Assembly: GCA_943333505.2 (NCBI GenBank)
Contig: CALQTN020000002.1
Span: 62,001-126,000, forward strand
DNA: 64,000 bases
Direction of reading: 5' to 3'
Source of the DNA: Asaia bogorensis
Lineage (GTDB): Bacteria; Pseudomonadota; Alphaproteobacteria; Acetobacterales; Acetobacteraceae
Shown: piece after piece, positions 27,309 to 36,316 of the stretch
How the letters are laid out: every line of letters begins with the position of its first letter
Position numbering within the stretch: the stretch's first letter is position 1
Position numbers and translations under genes: made by a program
The notes under the pieces: generated by a model
Database searches by the model: none
What the model was told of the DNA's origin: nothing
The model's input: only the letters and a program-made list of their open reading frames with translations

Positions 27309-29225
27309 TCAATTATCCGGCTGCACAAGGCGGTCGGCGATGGCGCGGTTGATACGCGGCTGGCCACGTTCGCGCACCCCGGCGATGAACTGGGACTGCA
27401 AATCATCCGCCATGCCGGATGCCAGCGTGTCGCGCATTTTGCCGTAGCCGACCGGATCGGTGTCGGGATCGGAGGCGATGATGTCGGACAATACCGCGAC
27501 GACGAAGCCCGCCTCAACCTCGACCATCGTTGGTTCGCCGGGTTTGAGGCCGAAGAGCGGCGCGATCAACTGGGGAGGCACACCATCAGCCGGGCTTGCG
27601 CGGCCCACGGGAGGTAAGGTGGTGGAGGTGAGATTGGCCAGCACTGCGGCATCACGCAACAGCTTGCCGGCCTTGACTTCGGCGAGCAGGGCGGCAGCTG
27701 CGGTTTCCTGGGTGTGGCGAATGGTTTCCTCGATGAAATCGGCGACGATCCGGTCCGCGACCTCGGCCTGCGGTCGTGGGGTAGGTGCGGTGATTTCCTC
27801 GATGCTGAGCGCGTAAAAGGTCTGTGCGGTATCGGCCGAGCGCGGTGCCTCAATCAGATGCGGTGCCTCGCTGAGTTTGGCGGCGAAGGCTGCAGTCATC
27901 AGGATCTGGCGCAAGGTCGTGCTGCCGGGTAAGGGTGCCGGTTTGCCGTCGAGGGTCATGCCCTGGGCATCGAGTGTGCCAGTGGCAGCCGCCAACCCGA
28001 GATCGGTCGGTAGTTCATCGAGCTTGGTGCCGCCGGCGAGCATGTCGTCAAGTTTGTTGGCGCGATCATAGATTAGATCGGCTGCTTTGTCGGAGACCAA
28101 TTGGGCGCGCATCAAGTCGTGCATTTCCGCGAAACTCTTGCTCGTGCCGGGGACGATCGTGGTGACCTTGATGATATACCAGCCAAGCGTCGATTTGACC
28201 GGGGGGGGCACGATGTTGACCTGGGCGGCAAAGGCAGCCTTGGCGAGTTCATCCACCGGGAACTGGGTAATCGGCGCATCGGTCAGCTCGATCGCTGAGG
28301 CGCCAAGCTTGCTTGCCTCCTCCTGCATGGTCGCCCAATCCGCGCCTGCTTGGAATTTGGCAGCCAGGGTGCCGGCCTTCACGTCGTCATCTGCCAGAAT
28401 GACTTGTACGCTGCGGCGTTCTGCGGTCGTGAAGCTCGCCTTACGTGCCTCGTAGGCGGCTTTGATGTCGTCTTCGCTGATGGTGATTTCACCGCTGACA
28501 CTGTCCGGGGACAAAACGACCAGCTTGATCCGGCGATATTCCGGTGTCGAATAGATGTTCTTGTGGTTCTCATACCAGCGGGCGGCCTGGGCCTCGGTTG
28601 GTGCGGCCGGAGTGGCAACGGCGGAGAATGGAAGGTTCACAAGTTCGGCAACGCGCTTTTCGTTTTGGAAGGCGTAGACGAAGCGCACCATCACATCGGG
28701 CGCATGGGTTCCAGCCCGCACGGCGCCGAACAATTGGCGCTGGCCGAGATCGGCTTTCACCATGGCAAGGAAGCGAGGCTCGTTCAGCCCGTTGGCGTTC
28801 AGCACGGCGGCGAACTGGTTGCGGTCGAACTTGCCGTCGCGGCCCTGGAAGGTCGGGATTTCGAACACCGCCTGGCGCACAGCGTCATCCGTTGCGATCA
28901 GGCCCAGATTGGTCACTGCTGCGGCCAGGGCGGTCTGGGTGATAACGGTTTCCAGTGCCTGGTCGGCAATCCCCTTCTTCATCGGCAAGGTCGGCGTGAT
29001 GTCGGTGCCGAGCGCGCGGCTGAGCTGGGACAGCTGCTTGCGATAGGCATCGGCGACCTCGGCGCTATCGACGGATCGACCCGATACCGTGGCGATGGCA
29101 GTGTCGGAATTGAAGCCGGATTTGAAAACGTCGCCGATCCCCCAGATCACGAACACCACCACAAGCAGGCCGAAAAACAGCCGTGCAGGCCAGGTGGTCA
29201 AGGCGTGGCGCATAAGTCCGATCAT
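27309..29225 (-). CDS. ppiD: membrane-anchored peptidyl-prolyl isomerase (PpiD/SurA-like)
   Basis: About 638 residues from ATG 29225 (MIGLMRHALTTWPARL). One N-terminal membrane anchor (LFFGLLVVVFVIWGIGDVF) is followed by the SurA_N_3-like region (YRKQLSQLSRALG, residues 60-200) and a parvulin-like domain around residues 250-370. This chaperone helps outer membrane and periplasmic protein folding. Location ahead of trpE and divergent from tpiA is the usual alphaproteobacterial arrangement, here with a P450 gene intruding. The 123-bp gap upstream should hold divergent promoters. Confidence 0.9.
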   Translation of the reverse strand: MIGLMRHALTTWPARLFFGLLVVVFVIWGIGDVFKSGFNSDTAIATVSGRSVDSAEVADAYRKQLSQLSRALGTDITPTLPMKKGIADQALETVITQTALAAAVTNLGLIATDDAVRQAVFEIPTFQGRDGKFDRNQFAAVLNANGLNEPRFLAMVKADLGQRQLFGAVRAGTHAPDVMVRFVYAFQNEKRVAELVNLPFSAVATPAAPTEAQAARWYENHKNIYSTPEYRRIKLVVLSPDSVSGEITISEDDIKAAYEARKASFTTAERRSVQVILADDDVKAGTLAAKFQAGADWATMQEEASKLGASAIELTDAPITQFPVDELAKAAFAAQVNIVPPPVKSTLGWYIIKVTTIVPGTSKSFAEMHDLMRAQLVSDKAADLIYDRANKLDDMLAGGTKLDELPTDLGLAAATGTLDAQGMTLDGKPAPLPGSTTLRQILMTAAFAAKLSEAPHLIEAPRSADTAQTFYALSIEEITAPTPRPQAEVADRIVADFIEETIRHTQETAAAALLAEVKAGKLLRDAAVLANLTSTTLPPVGRASPADGVPPQLIAPLFGLKPGEPTMVEVEAGFVVAVLSDIIASDPDTDPVGYGKMRDTLASGMADDLQSQFIAGVRERGQPRINRAIADRLVQPDN

Positions 29226-29348
29226 GATGGGTTCCGGATAGGGGGAAGGCGAAAAGCGGCGCACCATAGGGTCCGCGGGTTGGAAAGGCCAGATCGACTG
29301 TCGTTCGCGGTCATGGCAGGATTGCGCAATCGCCTGGGAGAGAAACCA

Positions 29349-30539
29349 ATGTCCGCAACCCTTCCCGCCCCGACCTCCGATGTCGATCCGTTTTCGGCGG
29401 AGTTTTTCGAGGACCCGCATCGTATCCACACCGCCTTGCGCGATGCCGGGCCGGCGGTGCGGTTGTCGAAATACGGTGTGTGGGCGGTGGCAGGCTACGC
29501 CGATGTCCATGCCATGCTGCATGACTGGCAGACATTCTCATCCGCGCGGGGCGTCGGTATTCAGGATTTCGCCAAGGTAAAGCCGTTCCGCCTGAAAAGC
29601 CTGGTGCTGGAAACCGACCCGCCCAAGCATGACCGTGCGCGCAATGTGCTGAATAAGGTATTGTCGCCGGGCAACATGCGTGGCCTTAAAGCCGGTTTCG
29701 CCGCTGAGGCCGATGCCTTGGTGGCGCGCCTGCTGGCGCGCGGCGAAATCGACGCTGTCACCGACATCGCCGAGGAATATCCGCTGACGGTGTTCCCCGA
29801 TGCGGTCGGCATGCCCAAGGAAAACCGCCGCTTCCTGCTGCCCTATGGCAGCATGGTGTTCAATAGCTTTGGCCCGCAGAATATTTTTTTTGACGAATCC
29901 GTTCGCGATGCTGGTGTTGTCTTCGAATGGGTGCAGCGCCAGTCGCAGCGCGATGCCCTCGGCCCGGTCGGCTTCGGTGCGGATATTCATGCGGCGGCCG
30001 ATCGTGGCGAAATCACTCATGATGAAGCACCGATGGTGGTGCGCGCGATTCTCACCGCTGGGGTTGATACGACGGTCTCGGGCTTGGGCGCAGCGGTCTA
30101 TTGCCTCGCTCGCTACGCCGACCAATTCGCCAAACTGCGTGCCGATCCCACCTTGGCGCGCGCTGCCTTCGAGGAAGCGGTACGCTATGAAACCCCGGTG
30201 CAGACCTTCTTTCGAACCACCACCCGGGCAACCGAAATCGGCGGCGTCGCGATCGGGGAAGGCGCAAAGGTGCTGATGTTCCTCGGCGCCGCCAACCGCG
30301 ATCCGCGCCGCTTCGAGAACCCCGACGCCTATGACATCACCCGCAAGAATGCCGGACATGTTGGGTTCGGCAGCGGCGTGCATGAATGCGTCGGTCAGGT
30401 GTTTGCCCGGATGGAGGGCGAGGCCATGCTGACGGCGTTGGCTAAGGGCGTAACCTCCATGGAGATTTGCGGTCCGGTGAAGCGGCGTTACAACAACACC
30501 TTGCGCGGTCTGGCGTCTTTGCCGATCCGCCTGCACTAA
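29349..30539 (+). CDS. cytochrome P450, CYP199-like
   Basis: A 396-residue P450 starting at ATG 29349 (MSATLPAPTSDVDPFSAEFF). The I-helix AGVDTTVSGLGAAVYCLARY, the ExxR in FEEAVRYETPVQTFFRTTTR, and the haem-cysteine loop GFGSGVHECVGQ are clear. The pattern closely resembles CYP199A enzymes, which oxidise para-substituted benzoates such as 4-methoxybenzoate. Such a reaction would yield 4-hydroxybenzoate and, further on, protocatechuate, the substrate of the pca genes at 14-17 kb; that link is inference. No ferredoxin or reductase is adjacent. It ends 11 bp before the tpiA start, so tpiA may be read from the P450 promoter. Confidence 0.93.
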   Translation: MSATLPAPTSDVDPFSAEFFEDPHRIHTALRDAGPAVRLSKYGVWAVAGYADVHAMLHDWQTFSSARGVGIQDFAKVKPFRLKSLVLETDPPKHDRARNVLNKVLSPGNMRGLKAGFAAEADALVARLLARGEIDAVTDIAEEYPLTVFPDAVGMPKENRRFLLPYGSMVFNSFGPQNIFFDESVRDAGVVFEWVQRQSQRDALGPVGFGADIHAAADRGEITHDEAPMVVRAILTAGVDTTVSGLGAAVYCLARYADQFAKLRADPTLARAAFEEAVRYETPVQTFFRTTTRATEIGGVAIGEGAKVLMFLGAANRDPRRFENPDAYDITRKNAGHVGFGSGVHECVGQVFARMEGEAMLTALAKGVTSMEICGPVKRRYNNTLRGLASLPIRLH

Positions 30540-30550
30540 GGATGAAATCC

Positions 30551-31267
30551 ATGCGTCAACTGATCGCCGGCAACTGGAAGATGAACGGACTGCTCGAGGC
30601 TGGTGCGGCCATCGCTAGCGCATTGCGGCGTGCTGCTGATGAATTGGCCTGCGACATGGTCGTGTGCCCGCCAACGACCATGATAATGACAATCGCTCAT
30701 GCCCTTGTCGGATCGGCGGTTGAAGTCGGTGGTCAGGATTGCCACGCCAAAATCAGTGGCGCCCATACTGGCGACGTCTCCGCCGCCATGCTGCGCGATG
30801 CCGGCGCCCGTTGGGTGATCCTCGGCCATTCCGAACGCCGCGCCGATCACGGTGAAACCAGCGCCCAGGTGCGCGCCAAAACCATCGCGGCGATCGCTGC
30901 CGGCCTCACCCCGATTGTCTGTGTCGGTGAAACCGAAGCGCAACGCATGGCTGGGGAGGCGCTCGCAGTGGTCGGCACCCAGCTCGCCGAAAGCCTACCC
31001 GAAGGCTTTGCCGGCGTCGTCGCCTACGAGCCTGTTTGGGCCATCGGCACCGGCAAGACCGCCACCGAAGACGATGTCCGCGAAATGCATGCCCATATCC
31101 GCACCTGCATCGGGGCTGGTCCGCGCATCCTGTATGGCGGGTCGGTCAAGCCGTCCAACGCCGCATCCCTGCTGGCATTACCCGAGGTCGGCGGTGCCCT
31201 GGTTGGCGGCGCGAGCCTGGTGGCCGAGGATTTTCTCGCCATCGCCCGGGCGGCAAAAGCCGCTTGA
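30551..31267 (+). CDS. tpiA: triose-phosphate isomerase
   Basis: About 238 residues. ATG 30551 (MRQLIAGNWKMNG) is preceded by AAGGA at good spacing; an ATG at 30542 is also in frame. Signatures are GNWKMN with the active Lys, ILGHSERR with the catalytic His, and VVAYEPVWAIGTGK with the catalytic Glu, then LYGGSVKP. It interconverts dihydroxyacetone phosphate and glyceraldehyde 3-phosphate. It is the first of the tpiA-secG-pyrG-kdsA series. Confidence 0.97.
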   Translation: MRQLIAGNWKMNGLLEAGAAIASALRRAADELACDMVVCPPTTMIMTIAHALVGSAVEVGGQDCHAKISGAHTGDVSAAMLRDAGARWVILGHSERRADHGETSAQVRAKTIAAIAAGLTPIVCVGETEAQRMAGEALAVVGTQLAESLPEGFAGVVAYEPVWAIGTGKTATEDDVREMHAHIRTCIGAGPRILYGGSVKPSNAASLLALPEVGGALVGGASLVAEDFLAIARAAKAA

Positions 31268-31332
31268 AGCCTCACCGCTTTGCAATTCGGCGACGGGGGG
31301 CCTAAAAGCCGCCCGACCGTGCGAGGACCACA

Positions 31333-31653
31333 ATGACGCTTGTTCTGCTGATTATCCATTTGTTCGTGACCTTGGCCCTGATCGGCGTGGTGCTGATCCA
31401 GCGCAGCGAAGGCGGCGGCTTGGGGATCGGTAGTTCGCAGGGCATGGGTGGCCTGATGTCCGGCCGCGGCACCGCCAATCTGCTGACCCGCACCACGGCT
31501 GTTCTGGGCGCAGTATTCTTCGTCATGTCGCTGTCGCTCGCGCTGCTGAACCGTGGCTCGAGCCAAGGCGGAAAGTCGCTGCTCGATGCCCCGGCAACGT
31601 CCGCGCCAGCACCTGTCACGCCGGCGGCACCGACCAAGGTGCCGACCAACTAA
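31333..31653 (+). CDS. secG: preprotein translocase subunit SecG
   Basis: A 106-residue two-span membrane protein: LVLLIIHLFVTLALIGVVLIQ, the conserved cytoplasmic loop with RSEGGGLGIG and MSGRGTANLLTRTTA, and a second span FFVMSLSLALLN. The C-terminus is an alanine/proline rich tail. SecG helps SecYEG export proteins. Position between tpiA and pyrG matches alphaproteobacterial order. Confidence 0.95.
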   Translation: MTLVLLIIHLFVTLALIGVVLIQRSEGGGLGIGSSQGMGGLMSGRGTANLLTRTTAVLGAVFFVMSLSLALLNRGSSQGGKSLLDAPATSAPAPVTPAAPTKVPTN

Positions 31654-31704
31654 TTTCCGCGTGTCGTTTCGTCCGACTCGGGTTTGCCGCTATAGGGGGC
31701 GTCC

Positions 31705-33348
31705 ATGACGCGGTTTGTCTTCATCACCGGCGGCGTGGTTTCCTCGCTTGGCAAAGGTATCGCTTCAGCGGCATTAGGCGCGCTATTGCTGGCGCGCGGC
31801 TATACGGTTCGTATGCGCAAGCTCGATCCCTATCTTAACGTCGATCCCGGAACCATGTCGCCGCTCCAGCATGGCGAGGTCTTCGTCACCGATGATGGTG
31901 CCGAAACCGATCTCGATCTCGGCCACTATGAACGCTTCACCGGCGTGCATGCCACCCAGGCCGACAACGCCACCACCGGGCGGATTTATTCCGACGTGAT
32001 CGCCGCCGAACGCGCCGGCAAATATCTCGGCTCGACCGTTCAGGTCATCCCCCACATCACCGATGCGATCAAGCAAGCCATCACCGGCCGCCTCGCCGAC
32101 GCACACGGCGCCGTGCCCGACTTCGCCCTGATCGAAATCGGCGGCACCGTCGGCGACATCGAAAGCCTTCCCTTCCTCGAAGCGATCCGCCAGCTCAGCA
32201 ACGAACTCGGCAGCGAACAGGTGATGTTTGTCCACCTCACTTTGCTGCCCTACATCCCGTCCGCCGGCGAACTGAAAACCAAACCCACCCAGCATTCGGT
32301 CAAAGAACTGCTGTCGGTCGGCATCCAGCCCAACATGTTGCTGTGCCGCGCCGACCGCCCGATCCCGGAGAACGAACGCCGCAAGATCGCGCTGTTCTGC
32401 AACGTTCGTCCCGACGCCGTGGTCGCAGCCCTCGATGTCGATACGATCTACGCAGTGCCGATCAGCTACCACGCCGAAGGCATGGATCGCGGCGTGCTGC
32501 GCCATTTCGGCCTGCCCGACGCACCGCAACCCGATCTGACCCGCTGGCAGAAAATCGTCGATACCGTCCGCGCCCCGGAAGGTGAGGTCCGCATCGCCGT
32601 CGTCGGCAAATACACCGATCTGCTCGACAGCTATAAAAGCCTGGCCGAAGCGCTCACCCATGGCGGCATCGCGAACCGGGTCAAAGTGGTGCTCGATTGG
32701 GTCGATAGCGAAGCATTCGAAGAACCTGGCGCGGTCCAGCGCCTCGAAGACGTCCATGGCATTCTGGTGCCAGGTGGCTTTGGCGAGCGTGGCACTGGCG
32801 GCAAGATCGAAGCCGTGCGCTTTGCCCGTGAACGCCGGGTGCCGTTTTTCGGCATTTGTTTCGGTATGCAAATGGCGGTGATTGAAGCCGCGCGTAATTT
32901 GGCGAACATGCCAGAAGCCTCCTCCAGCGAATTCGGCCCCTGCGACATCGCCGTCGTCGGCCTGATGACCGAATGGACCAAAGGCAACACCGTCGAACGC
33001 CGCAATGCCGAGGGCGACCTCGGCGGCACCATGCGCCTCGGCGCCTATCCGGCAGTCCTGGCCGAAGGCTCCCTGGTGCGCGAAATCTACGGCACCGCCA
33101 TCGCCACCGATCGCCATCGCCATCGTTACGAGGTCAACGTCAACTACCGTGACAAACTCGAAGCCGCCGGCCTGCGCTTTTCCGGCATGTCGCCCGACGG
33201 CCTGTTGCCAGAAAATATCGAACTCCCCGGCCACCCCTGGTTCATCGGCGTCCAGGCCCATCCCGAACTGACCAGCAAACCCTTCGCGCCGCACCCCCTG
33301 TTCAAAAGTTTCATCGCGGCCGCCCTCAAGCAGTCCCGCCTTGTCTGA
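31705..33348 (+). CDS. pyrG: CTP synthase
   Basis: A 547-residue enzyme converting UTP to CTP. The synthetase half begins [20 protein letters not shown] with the ATP loop; the C-terminal glutaminase half (from about residue 290) has the nucleophile Cys in [14 protein letters not shown] and the HPE pair in [10 protein letters not shown]. Length and motifs are full. It ends in CTTGTCTGA, which is the first unit of a three-fold repeat leading to kdsA. Confidence 0.97.
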   Translation: MTRFVFITGGVVSSLGKGIASAALGALLLARGYTVRMRKLDPYLNVDPGTMSPLQHGEVFVTDDGAETDLDLGHYERFTGVHATQADNATTGRIYSDVIAAERAGKYLGSTVQVIPHITDAIKQAITGRLADAHGAVPDFALIEIGGTVGDIESLPFLEAIRQLSNELGSEQVMFVHLTLLPYIPSAGELKTKPTQHSVKELLSVGIQPNMLLCRADRPIPENERRKIALFCNVRPDAVVAALDVDTIYAVPISYHAEGMDRGVLRHFGLPDAPQPDLTRWQKIVDTVRAPEGEVRIAVVGKYTDLLDSYKSLAEALTHGGIANRVKVVLDWVDSEAFEEPGAVQRLEDVHGILVPGGFGERGTGGKIEAVRFARERRVPFFGICFGMQMAVIEAARNLANMPEASSSEFGPCDIAVVGLMTEWTKGNTVERRNAEGDLGGTMRLGAYPAVLAEGSLVREIYGTAIATDRHRHRYEVNVNYRDKLEAAGLRFSGMSPDGLLPENIELPGHPWFIGVQAHPELTSKPFAPHPLFKSFIAAALKQSRLV

Positions 33349-33389
33349 GGTCCGCTCCATTGTCTGAAGTTCCCCCCCTTGTCTGAGGT
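33341..33389. repeat. three 19-bp repeat units joining pyrG and kdsA
   Basis: TTGTCTGAGGT occurs at 33341, TTGTCTGAAGT at 33360 and TTGTCTGAGGT at 33379. The first holds the pyrG stop and the third the kdsA start, so the junction itself has been tandemly copied. Confidence 0.85.
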
Positions 33390-34197
33390 TATCGTCGGCG
33401 ACGTACGCTTCGGCAACGATCTGCCGTTCGTACTGATTTCTGGCCCCTGCCAGATCGAAAGCCGCGCCCACGCGCTGGAAACCGCCCACGCCTTGGATGA
33501 AATCTGCCGCGCCGCCGGCGTACCCCTGATCTACAAATCGAGCTACGACAAAGCCAACCGTACCAGTGCGACCGCCGCCCGCGGCATCGGCATGGCCGCC
33601 GGCCTCGATATCCTCGCCGAAATCCGCGCCGTTACCGGCCGACCAGTGCTCACCGATGTCCACCTGCCCGATCATTGCGCCCCGGCCGCCGAAGCCGTCG
33701 ATATTCTGCAAATCCCCGCCTTCCTCTGTCGCCAGACCGATCTGCTGATTGCCGCCGGTGAAACCGGCCGCGCCATCAACGTAAAAAAAGGCCAGTTCCT
33801 CGCCCCCTGGGACATGGTCAACGTCGCTGCCAAAATCGCCGCCACCGGCAACCAACGCATCCTGCTCTGCGATCGCGGCACCAGCTTCGGCTACAACACC
33901 CTGGTCTCCGACCTGCGCGGCCTGCCAATCATGGCCCGCACCGGCTACCCGGTGGTCTTCGATGCCACCCACTCCGTCCAGCAACCCGGCGGCCTTGGCA
34001 CCACCTCCGGCGGCCAACGCGAATTCGCCCCGGTTCTGGCCCGCGCCGCCATCGCCGTCGGCGTCGCCGCGGTCTTCATCGAAGCCCACCAAGACCCCGA
34101 CGCCGCGCCGTCCGATGGGCCGAATATGATCGCGCTCCGCGATATGCCGGCGCTGATTGCGCGCTTGAAGGCATTCGACAATCTAGCCAAGTCATAA
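33379..34197 (+). CDS. kdsA: 3-deoxy-8-phosphooctulonate synthase (Kdo-8-phosphate synthase)
   Basis: A 272-residue enzyme that condenses phosphoenolpyruvate with arabinose 5-phosphate for lipopolysaccharide core synthesis. Features are LISGPCQIESRAHALETA at residues 15-35, YKSSYDKANRTS, TDVHLPDHCAPAAEAVDILQIPAFLCRQTDLL, and RGTSFGYNTLVSDLRGL. The start is set at TTG 33379 because nothing better is in frame; the upstream DNA is a 19-bp tandem repeat derived from the pyrG end. Confidence 0.95.
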   Translation: MSEVIVGDVRFGNDLPFVLISGPCQIESRAHALETAHALDEICRAAGVPLIYKSSYDKANRTSATAARGIGMAAGLDILAEIRAVTGRPVLTDVHLPDHCAPAAEAVDILQIPAFLCRQTDLLIAAGETGRAINVKKGQFLAPWDMVNVAAKIAATGNQRILLCDRGTSFGYNTLVSDLRGLPIMARTGYPVVFDATHSVQQPGGLGTTSGGQREFAPVLARAAIAVGVAAVFIEAHQDPDAAPSDGPNMIALRDMPALIARLKAFDNLAKS

Positions 34198-34282
34198 GGC
34201 AAGCGCGTTCTTTTTGTGAACAAAAAGAACCAAAAAAACTTTCTATCCATTCCTTGCCTTTGGCGTGCCCACTCAGAAAGCC
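34198..34282. repeat. family A hairpin after kdsA
   Basis: GTTCTTTTTGTGAACAAAAAGAAC is followed by CAAAAAAACTTTC and then CCTTTGGCGTGCCC, the left half of the composite element seen in full elsewhere. It can terminate both kdsA and, from the other side, the orphan cassette copy 2. Confidence 0.75.
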
Positions 34283-34307
34283 TGGGACCGGACGTACCAT
34301 CGGAAAA

Positions 34308-34391
34308 CACCTCATTGCGAACCCTTGCGAAGCAATCCATCTTGGCCCAACACATTGAAATGCCATCTGAATTAAATAATAAATTACGATA
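34308..34391. repeat. 3' flank of orphan cassette copy 2
   Basis: Read on the minus strand this contains TATCGTAATT (34391-34382) and AGATGGATTGCTTCGCAAGG followed by GTTCGCAATGAGGTG (34342-34308), the same blocks in the same order as behind copy 1 (23164-23238). Confidence 0.75.
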
Positions 34392-34425
34392 ACGTAACAA
34401 ATAGATCGCAAATCGACCGCTACCC

Positions 34426-34929
34426 CTAAACCCACCTCAGCCGACCATCCCACCCCATCACCAACGCAGCCGGCGCAATCGTCGCCCCTGACACAGGCGC
34501 CCCCCACACCGGTCTCACCTTGCGCGGCTTCGTCGCATCGATCCCAACCCCAAGCATCCGCAACAACGGTCGCACCAGCCGCCCAGCCTGCGGCACCTCA
34601 GCGAGAAACCGCTGACACTCCTCGCCCGACAGAAAATGCGCCAACTGCGAGCCAAACACCGCCACCTCCGGCACATAATCAACCAACCACGCCGGCCCCT
34701 GTGGCAATTTCGGCTGGTCGCTTTTCGTGTCGTCCCGCCCAGCCCGCGATACCCGCGCCTTTGGCAATTTCCCCGCCCGCCACAGCGCCACCAACCGCTC
34801 AAACCGCTGCGCCATCCGTGCCAAACGCCCCCACACCACCAGCACAAGTGCCGCCAGCGCCCGGTCACGCCCAGCCCGCGCCGCTAGGGCGGCCCGCAGG
34901 TCAGTGAGGATGAGAGCGAATGTTTGCAT
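34426..34929 (-). CDS. orphan conserved protein, cassette copy 2
   Basis: A 167-residue protein of the same unrecognised family as 22623-23129. ATG 34929 (MQTFALILTDLRAALAARAG) was chosen over the frame's first ATG because it lines up with the other copy. Shared features: LAALVLVVWGRLARMAQRF, FERLVALWRAGKLP, the VAVFGSQLAHFLSGEE segment and CQRFLAEVPQAGRLVRPLLR. The C-terminal 35 residues differ between copies. The upstream leader is very A/T-rich and holds a perfect 12-bp inverted repeat (34967-34993). It is flanked by a DUF2971-like gene and HigBA, typical accessory genes. Confidence 0.6.
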   Translation of the reverse strand: MQTFALILTDLRAALAARAGRDRALAALVLVVWGRLARMAQRFERLVALWRAGKLPKARVSRAGRDDTKSDQPKLPQGPAWLVDYVPEVAVFGSQLAHFLSGEECQRFLAEVPQAGRLVRPLLRMLGVGIDATKPRKVRPVWGAPVSGATIAPAALVMGWDGRLRWV

Positions 34930-34966
34930 GAAAGATAATATAATTAACTTTACGCGCAAATCAAGG

Positions 34967-34993
34967 ATAATTTTCAGGATGCCTGAAAATTAT
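34967..34993. promoter_or_regulatory. 12-bp perfect inverted repeat upstream of orphan copy 2
   Basis: ATAATTTTCAGG (34967-34978) and CCTGAAAATTAT (34982-34993) are perfect arms around three bases. It lies about 40 bases upstream of the gene start and could be an operator or an RNA hairpin in the leader. No equivalent was found at copy 1. Confidence 0.5.
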
Positions 34994-35128
34994 ACCGAGA
35001 GCCCTAATCATCTGTACTTTGGTGTCTCATCGAGGTAATCCGCCCGCTGCGTGATCGCGATGCAAGCTACGGTGAAGCGGTGGTAAATTGGACTTAACGG
35101 TTGCATCAGCGCCTTGCCTATGGCCGAG

Positions 35129-35947
35129 TTAGAGCGTCACGGGCGTGATACGGAGGTTTCCCATCTCACGTTGTATCGTAGCGAGATGACTGGCGTCGAC
35201 GAACTCTGGCGGACAACATAGTTCCGTAATGGTCCCGGTGGAGAATGCCTCCCGGAAATCAAAGGCCATTTTCAGCGCGGGTGGAAAACCCATCGCCGCG
35301 CCATTTTCGAGCACGAATTGACCGATGCCGAGCGCCGATAATGCAACCCGCAACTCTCGCTCGTTCTCGAAGCGCGCCTTATCCTTTAAGAAAGTGAATT
35401 GTATTGGGTTTGCCATATGAAGCGCGTGCGTCTGCCTGTCCACATACTGAACGATGCCATAGTTAATCGAGAATATCTGCCGAAAGGTGTTGGCCCCCTG
35501 GACAAGTAGTCCGGGATTTTCGAGCGTCGCTTGTAGCGTCGCATTTAAGCGCGCCCGCAGCTTGTCGAAGTCGAACACAAGGCACACGGCGTCTCGGTCG
35601 GGGGCGTAGTTCTCCCAAAGGTAGGAGTTGTGCTCCTGTGAAAAGCAGCAGGCATAGGTGCGGGCCCGCGCGGTGTCGTAGTATCGCTCCAACGTGAACT
35701 GTGGGTCTTTTTCGAGCGACATAGCTGCCCCCGTAACCCTGTCTAAAGGCAACTGCTCTCCGTCAGTTTTGTCGTCGCCATAGGCATCCACTCGCTGAAA
35801 ATGCAGATAGTTCCGTTGCAGCATGTCGATGAGGTGGCGCACCCGCACGATTTTGAACAAAAGCGCACCGGTCGCCGGCTGCTGCAACAAGAACTTGTGA
35901 GGCTCAACAAACGCTAGTGGCAACGCCGTCGTTTCCGTTCTATCCAC
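35129..35947 (-). CDS. DUF2971-like protein
   Basis: A 272-residue protein with the layout of DUF2971: an N-terminal LLFKIVRVRHLIDML, a YACCFSQEHNSYLWENYAPDRDAVCLVFDF-like centre (CFS followed by W--Y and VCLVFD), and FLKDKARFENERELRV near residue 210. Function is unknown; such genes are scattered among accessory and defence regions. Base composition looks lower in GC than neighbours, which supports transfer. It lies 51 bp downstream of higA in the same orientation, so it may be co-transcribed with the toxin-antitoxin pair. Confidence 0.65.
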   Translation of the reverse strand: MDRTETTALPLAFVEPHKFLLQQPATGALLFKIVRVRHLIDMLQRNYLHFQRVDAYGDDKTDGEQLPLDRVTGAAMSLEKDPQFTLERYYDTARARTYACCFSQEHNSYLWENYAPDRDAVCLVFDFDKLRARLNATLQATLENPGLLVQGANTFRQIFSINYGIVQYVDRQTHALHMANPIQFTFLKDKARFENERELRVALSALGIGQFVLENGAAMGFPPALKMAFDFREAFSTGTITELCCPPEFVDASHLATIQREMGNLRITPVTL

Positions 35948-35998
35948 TTCCTATACCTCGCTCATGGCCTCCCTCTGCCATCGTCGGCCGGGTATCGA

Positions 35999-36316
35999 TC
36001 AAGCCGCCTGCAAAGTCGGAATCGCCGCAATCGTCTCCGCCAATCCCTGCTCGGCGCCCCACAAATCATACGCCTGCTGCATCGCTAGCCAAAACCCCGG
36101 CCCGTTGCCGCACAGCTTCCCCAGCCGCAACGCCATATCCGGTGTCACCCCCGCGTCTTCAGCCAGAATCCGATGCAAAGTCTGCCGCGAAATCTGCAAA
36201 TGGCGCGCGGCGGCGCTGACGCTGAGCCGCAACGCCGGCAGCACATCTTCGCGCAGGATCGCGCCAGGATGGGTCGGTGCGCGCGCAGCAAAGCGCTGGG
36301 GGATTTCTTGGGTCAA
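35999..36316 (-). CDS. higA: HigA family antitoxin
   Basis: A 105-residue XRE-type regulator: PTHPGAILREDVLPALRLS, the helix-turn-helix VSAAARHLQISRQTLHRILAE, and MALRLGKLCGNGPGFWLAMQQAYDLW, all typical of HigA. It overlaps the toxin gene by 4 bp on the same strand. The usual role is to neutralise HigB and repress the shared promoter. Confidence 0.92.
   Translation of the reverse strand: MTQEIPQRFAARAPTHPGAILREDVLPALRLSVSAAARHLQISRQTLHRILAEDAGVTPDMALRLGKLCGNGPGFWLAMQQAYDLWGAEQGLAETIAAIPTLQAA

Noticed and set aside
28350-29348. Plus-strand extension of the P450 frame by 333 codons
   Set aside because: It lies opposite the ppiD-like gene; P450 homology and the start signal begin at 29349.
31783-34092. 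Minus-strand open frame of about 769 codons opposite pyrG and kdsA
   Set aside because: Both plus-strand genes are complete and conserved; the antisense product is repetitive in Gly/Asp/Ala as expected from reversed GC-rich codons.
34308-34342. Possible CRISPR or tRNA-like repeat in the cassette 3' flank
   Set aside because: Only one copy per locus, no spacer pattern and no cloverleaf; it fits a dispersed palindromic tag.
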